64,000 nt of DNA from contig JADJWJ010000008.1 in assembly GCA_016716425.1 (NCBI GenBank), positions 1-64,000 of the forward strand, written 5' to 3'. The number at the start of each line of letters is the position of its first letter. The first letter of the stretch is position 1. This DNA comes from Betaproteobacteria bacterium (GTDB lineage Bacteria > Pseudomonadota > Gammaproteobacteria > Burkholderiales > Casimicrobiaceae). Under the pieces are notes generated by a model. That model was not told the origin of the DNA, searched no databases, and saw nothing but the letters and a program-made list of their open reading frames with translations. The position numbers and the translations under genes were made by a program. Shown here piece after piece: positions 1-6,472 of the stretch.

Positions 1-606
1 TTGATTCCCGAGGTCCAACGTGTGTACCGCGAGAACTTCGAGGTTTACGGCGTGCGCAAAGTTTGGCGGCAGCTGCGACGGGAGCGCTTCGACGTGGCTC
101 GCTGCACTGTAGAGCGCCTGATGCAGCGCCTTGGCTTGCAAGGGGTGATCCGCGGCAAGCCGGTGCGCACCACGATCAGCAACCCGGGAGCGCCGTGCCC
201 GCTGGATCATGTCAATCGGCAGTTCAAGGCGTCCCGGCCGAATGAATTGTGGGTATCGGATTTCACCTATGTCTCGACTTGGCAGGGCTTTGTGTACGTG
301 GCCTTCATCATCGACGTATTCGCCCGCCGCATCGTAGGCTGGCGGGTATCGTCGACGCCGCACACGGACTTCGTGCTGGATGCTCTGGAGCAAGCCCTGT
401 ACGACCGCCGTCCGCCCGCCGGCCAACGCCTGGTGGCGCATTCGGATAGGGGTAGCCAATACACCAGCATCCGGTACACCGAGCGGCTGGCGGAGGCCGG
501 CATCGAGCCCTCTGTGGGCAGCGTCGGTGACTCGTACGACAACGCGCTTGCCGAAACCATCAACGGGCTCTACAAGGCCGAGGTGATCCACAGCTTCGAA
601 GAATGA
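1..606 (+). pseudogene. IS3-family transposase OrfB, truncated at both ends
   Basis: The reading frame is open at the left window edge, so the true start lies outside. It encodes the catalytic core of an IS3-type DDE integrase: first Asp in ELWVSDFTYV, second Asp in AHSDRGSQYTS, and the Glu in DNALAETINGLYK. Family members continue about 60-70 residues past that Glu with a WVDWFNNRR-type tail. Here homology stops after KAEVIH and a stop follows five residues later, so the 3' end has been lost. No terminal inverted repeat is visible. It is probably an inactive relic next to the cassette array. Confidence 0.85.
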
Positions 607-701
607 ACGACGATGACGACTATGTGCCGGAAAAGCCGCCGCCGTGGTTCTGGGATGCACTGGAGAGGATCGCCGACGCGCGGGACCCCAAGTCTCGTTA
701 G
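603..701 (+). CDS. possible 32-residue peptide
   Basis: The start codon overlaps the stop of the transposase remnant (ATGA). The peptide is acidic then proline and tryptophan rich (MNDDDDYVPEKPPPWFWDAL) and ends at a stop inside a GTTAGGC sequence. I recognise no family. It may be the tail of an older cassette gene cut by the insertion sequence, or a chance frame. Confidence 0.2.
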   Translation: MNDDDDYVPEKPPPWFWDALERIADARDPKSR

Positions 702-703
702 GC
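697..703. other. R'-box-like sequence (GTTAGGC) at the left of the brnTA cassette
   Basis: GTTAGGC matches the GTTRRRY core where integron integrases cut. The three complete attC sites downstream have the same box. No partner RYYYAAC box is found to the left, where the transposase remnant sits, so the left half of this attC may have been removed. It could also be chance. Confidence 0.3.
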
Positions 704-708
704 AGCTC

Positions 709-737
709 TTGCCGACGCGCAGCATTGTATATACACT
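709..737 (+). promoter_or_regulatory. candidate promoter of brnTA, leaderless
   Basis: TTGCCG (709-714) and TACACT (732-737) are separated by 17 bp. Transcription would begin about 744, which is the A of the brnT ATG. The flanking GTATATACACTCCGTATAT is a near-palindrome and could be the BrnA operator. No Shine-Dalgarno sequence fits upstream of the ATG. Confidence 0.4.
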
Positions 738-743
738 CCGTAT

Positions 744-1019
744 ATGCGCTTCTCGTGGAGCGAAGTCTAGCGCCAGTCCAACCTGGCCGAACATGGACTG
801 GATTTCATCGTCGCTCCGCGCGTCTTTGTAGGCGTGACGTACACCGTTGAAGACGACCGCTTTGACTACGGAGAGCAGCGCTTTGTGACCCTCGGGCTTC
901 TCGATGGAGTCGTCGTCTCGATTGTTCATACCGAGTCGCCTCGAGCCATTCGAATCATTTCCTTTCGAAAAGCGACGAAACGTGAGCAAGCGATCTTCTT
1001 CGACAGTACCAAAGACTGA
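744..1019 (+). pseudogene. brnT: BrnT-family toxin with an internal stop codon
   Basis: Reading from ATG 744 gives MRFSWSEV, then TAG at 768-770, then RQSNLAEHGLDFIVAPRVF and an intact remainder ending IRIISFRKATKREQ. This is the BrnT ribonuclease fold (DUF497), about 91 residues. The stop replaces what is usually a Lys codon (AAG to TAG is a single change). Without readthrough or reinitiation the toxin is dead. The rest of the frame has not decayed, so the mutation is recent or a sequencing error. It overlaps brnA by 38 bp. Confidence 0.8.
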
Positions 1020-1260
1020 CTGGCCCCGCGTACGCGCGATGAAAGATCGAGATATCCGTCGTTCGGCGGAACATCCCGAGGCGGCTGTCAAGCACATCGT
1101 CCGTGGGGTAGTGCGTCGTGGTCTCAAGCCAGTCCCACCGAAGGCAGCCATATCGCTGCGTTTGGATGCTGATGTTTTGGCCTGGTTCAAAGCGCAAGGC
1201 CCTGGATATCAAACGCGTATCAACGCGGTCCTTCGCGCCTTTAAGGACGAAGCAGCCTAA
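982..1260 (+). CDS. brnA: BrnA-family antitoxin
   Basis: This 92-residue protein contains the BrnA signatures DWPRVRAMKD near the N-terminus and KAAISLRLDADVLAWFKAQG followed by YQTRINAVLRAF at the C-terminus, the ribbon-helix-helix DNA-binding part. It neutralises BrnT and represses the operon. The GTG start at 982 puts DWPRVRAMKD in the usual place; the same frame is open further upstream but would only add shadow residues from brnT. Its stop codon lies inside the R'' box of the next attC. Confidence 0.85.
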   Translation: MSKRSSSTVPKTDWPRVRAMKDRDIRRSAEHPEAAVKHIVRGVVRRGLKPVPPKAAISLRLDADVLAWFKAQGPGYQTRINAVLRAFKDEAA

Positions 1261-1345
1261 CATTGCGTTGGAGCGGATGCGCCGGCACATGGCTTCTCTC
1301 TCGGCGGGCGTCGCGTCGGCGCACCACGCAACTTGGGCGTTGGGC
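1255..1345. other. attC-like recombination site 1
   Basis: R'' box GCCTAAC (1255-1261) and R' box GTTGGGC (1339-1345) bound a 91-bp imperfect palindrome. The inner arms GTTGGAGCGGATGCGCCG and the reverse complement GTTGCGTGGTGCGCCG pair with unpaired bases on one side only, as in attC hairpins. Confidence 0.75.
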
Positions 1346-1391
1346 GGCGAAACGGGGCCAAGCGTAGAATCCGAGAGTCCGAACCTGGGAG
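1340..1391 (+). promoter_or_regulatory. candidate promoter and ribosome-binding site for hicBA
   Basis: TTGGGC (1340-1345, overlapping the attC R' box) and TAGAAT (1365-1370) could be -35 and -10 elements with a long 19-bp spacer. GGGAG (1387-1391) lies 6 bp before the GTG at 1398 and favours that start over the TTG at 1392. Confidence 0.35.
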
Positions 1392-1397
1392 TTGCCC

Positions 1398-1604
1398 GTG
1401 GACTTCAATTTGGAGTGTGAGCGCGAAGAGGATGGGCGCTGGCTGGCGGAAGTGCCCCAGCTGCCTGGAGTACTTGCCTATGGCGCCACCGCTGATGAAG
1501 CCATGGCCAAGGCCGAGGTCTTGGCGCTCCGTGTTCTCGCCGAGCGCCTTGAGCATGGCGAGAGTCGCGCGCATTCCATAAAGATCTCAGTTGCCGCGGC
1601 GTGA
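1398..1604 (+). CDS. hicB: HicB-type antitoxin
   Basis: This 68-residue protein has the partial RNase H fold of HicB: DFNLECEREEDGRWLAEVPQ, then LPGVLAYGATADEAMAKAE, then a short helical tail ending ISVAAA. It binds HicA and probably represses the pair. GTG 1398 is chosen because of the GGGAG site 6 bp upstream. The stop codon overlaps the GTG start of hicA, so translation is coupled. HicB-first order is a common alternative arrangement. Confidence 0.85.
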   Translation: MDFNLECEREEDGRWLAEVPQLPGVLAYGATADEAMAKAEVLALRVLAERLEHGESRAHSIKISVAAA

Positions 1605-1813
1605 GCCAGTGGCCGTCAACTAAGGCTCGTCGTGTTCTCGCCGCCCTTGCCGAACTCGGGTGGCGAATCAAACGCCAGTCGGGGTCACATCGGACGCTTG
1701 CGCGCGATGGCTGGCCGGACTTTGTCTTCGCATTTCACGACGGCGAAGAAATCGGACCCAAGATGCTTTCACGCATCGCAGGACATGCGGGCCTCCGCCC
1801 CAGCGATCTGTAA
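1601..1813 (+). CDS. hicA: HicA-type mRNA interferase toxin
   Basis: This 70-residue, basic, dsRBD-like protein fits HicA. The N-terminal helix VLAALAELGWRIKRQSGSHR carries the conserved G-S-H-R with the catalytic His, and the C-terminal part IGPKMLSRIAGHAGLRPSDL is typical. It would cleave mRNA when freed from HicB. It starts at GTG 1601, overlapping the hicB stop. The gene looks intact. Confidence 0.85.
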   Translation: MSQWPSTKARRVLAALAELGWRIKRQSGSHRTLARDGWPDFVFAFHDGEEIGPKMLSRIAGHAGLRPSDL

Positions 1814-1831
1814 CTCGTGTCGCCCATCGCC

Positions 1832-1921
1832 GCCTAACCCGGCGGTCGAGCGGACGCGCCAGCACGTGGCCTCTACTTGGCGTATGTGGGCGCGGCGCGC
1901 CGCTCACCTAGTGCGTTAGGG
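1832..1921. other. attC-like recombination site 2
   Basis: R'' GCCTAAC (1832-1838) and R' GTTAGGG (1915-1921) enclose arms GTCGAGCGGACGCGCC and, on the other strand, GTGAGCGGCGCGCC, which pair with two extrahelical bases. It lies 18 bp after the hicA stop. Confidence 0.8.
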
Positions 1922-1941
1922 GGTGAGTGGCGCGCGGCGTC

Positions 1942-1970
1942 TTGACGTTTTGACGTCATAGCGCTATCAT
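1942..1970 (+). promoter_or_regulatory. candidate promoter and operator of the relBE-like pair, leaderless
   Basis: TTGACG (1942-1947) and TATCAT (1965-1970) have the ideal 17-bp spacing. The predicted start of transcription, 1977-1978, coincides with the ATG at 1978. Two perfect palindromes, TGACGTCA (1951-1958) and TAGCGCTA (1959-1966), lie between the elements and are candidate sites for autoregulation by the antitoxin. Confidence 0.55.
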
Positions 1971-1977
1971 GAGCGCC

Positions 1978-2208
1978 ATGGAAGACTCCAAGCGAGCTAC
2001 CGTCTATTTCGACGCCGCGGTTCACCAGGCGCTCCGCCTGAAGGCCGCCGCTACCGATCGGTCGATCTCCGACATGGTTAACGACGCCGTGAAAATCGCG
2101 CTGGCGGAAGACGCTGAAGACCTTGTGTCGTTTGATCAGCGCAAGTCCGAGCGCAGTGTTTCCTTCGAGTCGCTGGTTCGCGATCTGAGGAAACGTGGCC
2201 GAATATAG
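1978..2208 (+). CDS. RelB/CopG-like ribbon-helix-helix antitoxin
   Basis: This is a 76-residue protein from ATG 1978 (an ATG at 1969 would add SAM). The N-terminal RATVYFDAAVHQALRLKAA and TDRSISDMVNDAVKIAL form a ribbon-helix-helix DNA-binding domain; the acidic to basic C-terminal tail would wrap the toxin. The promoter ends just before the start, which supports a leaderless message beginning at 1978. It overlaps the downstream toxin gene by 14 bp, as is usual for relBE modules. Confidence 0.8.
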   Translation: MEDSKRATVYFDAAVHQALRLKAAATDRSISDMVNDAVKIALAEDAEDLVSFDQRKSERSVSFESLVRDLRKRGRI

Positions 2209-2467
2209 GCTGCTGATCAAGCCGTCGGCCGCAAAGGATATCGAGGCGGTCGGTACCAAGCGGGACCGTCAACGAATCGTGGGCCGGATTCAATCGTTGG
2301 CGACAGATCCCAAGCCGCCGGGCAGTGAAAGACTCGCAGGGCAGGCTGCCCTCTTTCGGGTTCGCCAAGGCGACTATCGCGTCATCTATGTCGTAGATCA
2401 CGCGCATCGGACCATCGAGGTCATCAAGGTGGGGCATCGCCGTGAGGTCTATCGCAGCGCCCCCTAA
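2195..2467 (+). CDS. RelE/ParE-superfamily toxin
   Basis: This 90-residue protein shows the RelE fold: YRLLIKPSAAKDIEAV, KRDRQRIVGRIQSLATDP, then LFRVRQGDYRVIYVVDHAHRTIEVIKVGHRREVY. The Arg residues and the HRREVY tail are typical of RelE-type ribosome-dependent endoribonucleases. The GTG start at 2195 is preceded by AGGA at 2188-2191. Its TAA stop lies inside the R'' box of the third attC. Confidence 0.85.
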   Translation: MAEYRLLIKPSAAKDIEAVGTKRDRQRIVGRIQSLATDPKPPGSERLAGQAALFRVRQGDYRVIYVVDHAHRTIEVIKVGHRREVYRSAP

Positions 2468-2550
2468 CCGGGTGGTCGAGGGGCGTGCCGATACGCGGCT
2501 TCTCTGCGGTCAACGTCGGGGCGGCAAGCCCCTCACCTTGCACGTTAGCC
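2462..2550. other. attC-like recombination site 3
   Basis: R'' CCCTAAC (2462-2468) and R' GTTAGCC (2544-2550) enclose arms GTCGAGGGGCGTGCCG and, on the other strand, GTGAGGGGCTTGCCG. It is closely similar in its left arm to site 2. It ends where the reading frame of the GNAT fragment begins. Confidence 0.8.
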
Positions 2551-2765
2551 GTCACACGAAATCCGGCGACAGGCTGATGGCGTTGGCGCAGGCGTGGCTT
2601 TGGGCGTCCGGCTGCACCCGGGCCTGGCTGACGACGGATGTGGACAGGAAGCTGCGCGCGCATGGCTTCTACCGCCATCGTGGTTGGGTCGACTGTAAGG
2701 TCGAGGATGGCCTGCGGTGGATGCAATTGTTCCCGCCGGGCGGCGCGAGCCGCCGCAACGGATGA
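2551..2765 (+). pseudogene. GNAT acetyltransferase, C-terminal fragment
   Basis: The frame TKSGDRLMALAQAWLWASGC, then LTTDVDRKLRAHGFYRHRGWVDCKVEDGLRW, is the second half of a GNAT acetyltransferase (the alpha-4/beta-6 region with GFYRHRGW). The first half with the acetyl-CoA-binding loop is missing and there is no start codon with a ribosome-binding site. The break is exactly at the attC R' box, so the cassette array seems to have inserted into, or deleted, this gene. Confidence 0.7.
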
Positions 2766-2823
2766 TCGACGGCGGCGGACCGGTGGCTTGGAGGCGTCCG
2801 GCGACCGCGCCGACCAACGGAAC

Positions 2824-3357
2824 ATGACCGCCGTTCGCCGAGCCGAAGCGCGCGACGCAGGCCCACTGGCGCTGCTTGCGGAGCGTACGTTTCGCGCCGC
2901 ATTCGGCGCCCTCAATGCGCGGGAGAACCTGGACGCGCATTGCGCCGACACCTACAGCGAGGCCCGGCAGGCCTCCGAGATCGCGCATCCGGGGATCGAG
3001 ACGTTCGTCTGCGAAGACGGGGTCGAACTCGTCGGTTACGCCCAGCTTCGCTGGGGCGCCGCACCCGCGTGCGTCACCGCGGCGAGGCCCGCCGAGATCC
3101 AGCGCATCTACGTCGATTCGCGCTGGCACGGCAAAGGCATCGCCCAGGCGCTCATGTCGGAGTTGCTTGCGGCTGCGCTGCGAGGCAACGCCGACCGGGT
3201 CTGGCTGGGCGTGTGGGAGCACAATCCCCGGGCGATCGCCTTCTACCGGAAGCAGGGCTTCAGGAGGGTCGGACAGCATGTCTTTCAGCTCGGCCACGAT
3301 CCGCAGCACGACTGGGTGCTGTGCCGCGAAATCCGGAGCGGGGGATCGGTCGCCTAG
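2824..3357 (+). CDS. GNAT-family N-acetyltransferase
   Basis: This 177-residue protein has a standard GNAT layout: an N-terminal beta-alpha-alpha segment, the acetyl-CoA-binding motif IYVDSRWHGKGIAQALM near residues 98-114, and the C-terminal VWEHNPRAIAFYRKQGFRRVG. The substrate cannot be told. ATG 2824 follows 58 bp after the GNAT fragment and lies in a different frame, so it is a separate gene. It is the first of thirteen intact GNAT genes in the window. Confidence 0.85.
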   Translation: MTAVRRAEARDAGPLALLAERTFRAAFGALNARENLDAHCADTYSEARQASEIAHPGIETFVCEDGVELVGYAQLRWGAAPACVTAARPAEIQRIYVDSRWHGKGIAQALMSELLAAALRGNADRVWLGVWEHNPRAIAFYRKQGFRRVGQHVFQLGHDPQHDWVLCREIRSGGSVA

Positions 3358-3378
3358 TGGGTTGCTGAAATTCTCGCC

Positions 3379-3449
3379 GTGTCATCCCGATGAGCGTGGC
3401 GAAGGGATCTGGCGCGGTTCCTGAATGTGCAGAGCGCTCGGGATGACAC
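3379..3449. repeat. dispersed palindromic repeat, family A copy 1
   Basis: GTGTCATCCCGATGAGCG at the left and its near reverse complement CGCTCGGGATGACAC at the right form a hairpin of about 71 bp with GAAGGGATCTGG inside. A second full copy is at 48652-48747 and a half copy at 41240-41272. All are between genes. Confidence 0.75.
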
Positions 3450-3604
3450 CGGGAATTGGATGTTGACGCCAATCGCAACAGCCTGCCGGCCCTGCGCGGA
3501 ACCTGACCGGTCGGCGCGCGTCTTCATCGGGACAGGCGGCGACACGGCCTGCCCGTTGGCTTGTCACGTCAGCTGCCGCGCGGCGGCGGAAGGAGAACTT
3601 CGAG

Positions 3605-3985
3605 ATGAAAGCCCGGTTCGCGTTGCGTGTGCTCGCCCTGATGGCCATCGCCGTCGCCGCTTCCGCGGCGTCGAACCTCAATATGTCCAAGACCAATTTC
3701 TACCGGCTGACCTGTTCCGGCGATCTTGCCAGCCCATCGCAAGTGCAGGCGCTCCTGGTCGAACTGGACAGGCTCGGCCCCGCGGACGAGGCGAAGCTTA
3801 GGCAGTGGTTGCCGGCCAGCTTCAAACGAGTCGGCATCGCCGGGGAACGGATCAAAAAGCTGGTCATCCTGCCGCGCACCCGCGAGATGAAGGAGGTCGG
3901 CATCATTCTCCTGACCCGGCCCGAGGATGAAGCGGCGGCAATCGCGACCACGGTCAAGTCCGGCAAGTCCAACAGTTCCGAATGA
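3605..3985 (+). CDS. secreted protein of unknown function
   Basis: The 126-residue product starts with a clear Sec signal peptide (MKARFALRVLALMAIAVAASA) and continues with a mature part of about 105 residues. That part is rich in Leu and Lys, with one Cys (LTCSGD), a helix-rich middle and a Ser/Lys-rich tail. GGAGA 12 bp upstream supports ATG 3605. It stands alone between a repeat and convergent genes. I recognise no domain. Confidence 0.7.
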   Translation: MKARFALRVLALMAIAVAASAASNLNMSKTNFYRLTCSGDLASPSQVQALLVELDRLGPADEAKLRQWLPASFKRVGIAGERIKKLVILPRTREMKEVGIILLTRPEDEAAAIATTVKSGKSNSSE

Positions 3986-4121
3986 GGCCCGGGCGCGGCA
4001 AGCGACGGCCGGCGCCCGCATGGCGGCAGACCCGTTGCGCAACCGGCGGCGCGGGCACGCGGCTCGTTTTCCGGACGAAGCCGTGGGGCCGGCTGGCACG
4101 TCAGGCCGCTTCGTCCCTGAG

Positions 4122-4346
4122 TCAGGCCGTCAGGCGCCCGACCACCTTGCGCACCCACGGAGCGACGAGGGTCACGGCGACAAAGGCCACGGGCCACGTC
4201 TTCGCGCAACTCTCGAGCCACTGCGCGGCAAACCCCTCGTGGATGCCCTGGCTGATCGCCAGGACGAAGGCCGACACGATGGCGACCATGATGACCGAGA
4301 GCAGGGCGCCGAAGAGGATCGGGGCAAAGCGGGCGGGAATGCGCAT
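4122..4346 (-). CDS. DUF2798 small membrane protein
   Basis: This 74-residue protein begins MRIPARFAPILFGALLSVIM and has two membrane segments (about residues 8-32 and 50-66) separated by the conserved WLESCAKTWPVAF stretch of DUF2798. AAAGGAGAA lies just upstream of the ATG and fixes the start. It is the second gene after the DUF2938 gene (56-bp gap) and probably shares its MerR-controlled promoter. Its function is unknown. Confidence 0.8.
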   Translation of the reverse strand: MRIPARFAPILFGALLSVIMVAIVSAFVLAISQGIHEGFAAQWLESCAKTWPVAFVAVTLVAPWVRKVVGRLTA

Positions 4347-4402
4347 CGGGTTCTCCTTTCGATAGTGCACGATCGAGCACGTGCGGCGGTGGACACTCGC
4401 GC

Positions 4403-4894
4403 TTACGGTGCGAGCATGAGACTCGCGGCCAGGCCGACCGCATAGAGGCCGAAGCCGAAGATCAGGTGCGTGACAAGACTCTGGACACGGGCCGCGGAAG
4501 GACGCGGTGTGCGGCTGGCGGCGATACCCGCGCCCATTCCCGGCTGCATCACGAGGAAGGGCGCCGCCACGGTGCCGATGCCGACGATCAGCGCGGGGCC
4601 GAGCGTCGGTTGGCGCAGCCACGCCGGGCCCCACACTGCCGGCAGGAGGGCCGCGAACGCGATGCCGATGGCGTAGTGCGCGGCCCACCCGATCGCGCGC
4701 TCGCCGCGGACCGGCGCCGCGACCGCGATCGACGCGTGGGCGAATCGCCCGCGCAGCATGTGGGCAAGCCAGCGGCCGACGAGGCCGTAGTCCGGCGCCG
4801 CAATGCCGAGGAGTCGCCGACGGGCGATTCCCCAGACGTCCATCACCGCCGTCGCGCCCACGCCGACGAAAAGTGTGCCTGCCAGATATTCCAT
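4403..4894 (-). CDS. DUF2938 integral membrane protein
   Basis: This 163-residue protein has four to five membrane segments and matches DUF2938: GVGATAVMDVWGIARRRLLG, PDYGLVGRWLAHM, RGERAIGWAAHYAIGIAFA and a final THLIFGFGLYAVGLAASL. ATG 4894 is chosen at the start of homology (MEYLAGTLF). It is divergent from a MerR-type regulator, and the promoter between them has MerR-type geometry, so it is the likely regulated target. A degraded paralogue lies at 58603-58825. Confidence 0.8.
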   Translation of the reverse strand: MEYLAGTLFVGVGATAVMDVWGIARRRLLGIAAPDYGLVGRWLAHMLRGRFAHASIAVAAPVRGERAIGWAAHYAIGIAFAALLPAVWGPAWLRQPTLGPALIVGIGTVAAPFLVMQPGMGAGIAASRTPRPSAARVQSLVTHLIFGFGLYAVGLAASLMLAP

Positions 4895-4950
4895 CTTCGT
4901 TCCCCTGTGGCCAGCCTCCGCGCGCTTGCGTTCGGGCGGCGAATGGCGGC

Positions 4951-4981
4951 ACAGTGCCACTTCAAGTCGACTTGAAGTCAA
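4951..4981 (-). promoter_or_regulatory. MerR-type promoter and palindromic operator
   Basis: On the minus strand TTGACT (4981-4976) and CACTGT (4956-4951) are separated by 19 bp, the overlong spacer typical of MerR-activated promoters. The 20-bp perfect palindrome ACTTCAAGTCGACTTGAAGT (4959-4978) fills most of the spacer and resembles SoxR-type operators. It reads toward DUF2938-DUF2798; the regulator starts at 4994 on the other side. Confidence 0.65.
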
Positions 4982-4993
4982 GGGGGTCCGCGC

Positions 4994-5452
4994 ATGGACA
5001 TCACGGAAGTTGCGAAGCGCTCCGGCGTGCCGGCCTCGACGCTGCGTTTCTACGAGGAGAAGGGCCTGATCTCCTCGGTGGGGCGGCGCGGCCTGCGCCG
5101 CGTGTTCGACGCCGGTGTGCTCGAGCGGCTGGCGCTGGTCGCGCTGGGGCGCTCGGCCGGCTTCTCGCTGGACGAGATCGCGCGCATGTTCACGCCGGAT
5201 GGGCGCCCGCGGATCGACCGGCGCGCGCTCGCGGCCAAGGCGGACGAACTGGAGCGGACGATCCGCAAGCTCGTCGCCATGCGCGACGGACTGCGCCACG
5301 CCGCGGTCTGCCCGGCGCCGAGCCACCTGGAGTGCCCGACGTTCCGCCGCCTGTTGCGGAGCGCGGCGACCGGCGCCATCGGGGCGCGCGACCGGAAGTC
5401 GTCGTCGGCGCCACGGCGGCCCGACCCTGCGCCGCGCCGCCGGCGGCCTTGA
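4994..5452 (+). CDS. MerR-family transcriptional regulator
   Basis: This 152-residue protein carries an N-terminal MerR winged helix-turn-helix (MDITEVAKRSGVPASTLRFY, then EEKGLISSVGRRGLRRVF), a FSLDEIARMF second part and a dimerisation coiled coil (about residues 75-105). Two Cys (AAVCPAP and LECPTF) could sense a ligand or redox state, but the SoxR iron-sulphur cluster motif is absent. The C-terminus is low-complexity Arg/Pro. The adjoining palindrome suggests it activates the divergent DUF2938 operon. Confidence 0.85.
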   Translation: MDITEVAKRSGVPASTLRFYEEKGLISSVGRRGLRRVFDAGVLERLALVALGRSAGFSLDEIARMFTPDGRPRIDRRALAAKADELERTIRKLVAMRDGLRHAAVCPAPSHLECPTFRRLLRSAATGAIGARDRKSSSAPRRPDPAPRRRRP

Positions 5453-5549
5453 CGGAGCGCACGCCGTCGGACACGCTGGACGGCAACCGGGCAGCAGCGC
5501 GCGCGGCCCGCGGGCACCGGACGCCGAGGACATCGAGAAAGGGCAGTCG

Positions 5550-6350
5550 ATGGCAGGTCTGGATACACACTACTCGGCCCGCGACATCGAGACGCGAATC
5601 CTCGCGGCCATTCGCGCCGCCGGACTGGATCCCGCGCAGTGCCTGTCGCCCGAGGACCTGGCGCCGCTCGACCACTTCCACACGGGCGGGATGCGCGCGT
5701 CGCGCGAGTTGCAGGCGCTCGCGCGCATCCGCGCCGAGGATCGCGTGCTCGACATCGGCGCCGGACTGGCCGGCCCGGCCCGAATGCTCGCCGCCGAACT
5801 CGGCTGCCGCGTCGACTGCATCGACTTGTCGGCCGACTTCTGCGTCGGCGCGGCGCTGCTGAATCGGCTGACCGGCCTCGACGACCTGATCCGCGTGCAC
5901 CGGGGCAGCGCGCTCGACCTGCCCTTTCCCGACCACGCGTTCGACGTCGTGTGGATGCAGAACGTCGGCATGAACATCGAGGACAAGCGCGGGCTCTACG
6001 CCGAGCTGCGCCGGGTCTTGCAGCCCGGCGGCCGGTTCGCCTTCCAGGAGATGGCCGCCGGGGCGGCGGCCACGTCCCGCTTTCCGCTGCCGTGGGCCAC
6101 CGACCCTGCCGACAGCTTCCTCGTCTCCGTCGACGCGATGCGCGCGATGCTTGCCGACGGCGGATTCGTCGCCGAATGCTTCGACGACACCAGCGATGCG
6201 CACCTCGGCAGGACGGGCGCGGACGCCGCGCCGAACGCGCTGACGCTGGGCGTGTTCGTCGACAATCTGGCGCAGAAGGCCGCGAACGCGCGGCGCAGCT
6301 TGCAGGAAGGCGAGATCCGGCTGGTCAGAGGCGTGTTTCGCGTTCCGTGA
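5550..6350 (+). CDS. class I SAM-dependent methyltransferase
   Basis: The 266-residue protein has a Rossmann-type methyltransferase domain: motif I VLDIGAGLAGPARMLA (about residues 70-85), the acidic end of beta-2 (CIDLSADF), the SALDLPFPDHAFDVVW stretch and RRVLQPGGRFAFQE. It is closest in style to UbiE/Methyltransf_11 enzymes. ATG 5550 follows a weak GGGCAG site. The substrate is unknown. It stands between the MerR gene and an EthD-like gene with no obvious operon partner. Confidence 0.8.
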   Translation: MAGLDTHYSARDIETRILAAIRAAGLDPAQCLSPEDLAPLDHFHTGGMRASRELQALARIRAEDRVLDIGAGLAGPARMLAAELGCRVDCIDLSADFCVGAALLNRLTGLDDLIRVHRGSALDLPFPDHAFDVVWMQNVGMNIEDKRGLYAELRRVLQPGGRFAFQEMAAGAAATSRFPLPWATDPADSFLVSVDAMRAMLADGGFVAECFDDTSDAHLGRTGADAAPNALTLGVFVDNLAQKAANARRSLQEGEIRLVRGVFRVP

Positions 6351-6472
6351 ACTCGCACGCGATCGCAGTCGCAGCGCCGGAGCGCGACGCGTCGGGTGCG
6401 CACGCGCACCACCGTCGGGCCGGCGTTCGCCAGATCCGGAATCGCTCGCCCATCGTGGAATGAGGACCTCGC

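Larger units (their letters stand above)
698..2550. mobile_element. array of three integron-type toxin-antitoxin cassettes (no integrase seen)
   Basis: Three attC-like sites (1255-1345, 1832-1921, 2462-2550), each about 90 bp, follow the stop codons of three two-gene toxin-antitoxin modules, all in one orientation. Each site has RYYYAAC and GTTRRRY outer boxes and an inner stem with extrahelical bases. Cassettes run about 698-1339, 1340-1915 and 1916-2544. No integrase gene is in the window, so the array fits a cluster of attC sites lacking an integrase (CALIN). The integrase could lie to the left of the window. Confidence 0.75.

Noticed and set aside
1951..1958. TGACGTCA as a cAMP-response-like element
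   Set aside because: The match to the eukaryotic CRE is coincidental; it is better read as part of a toxin-antitoxin operator.
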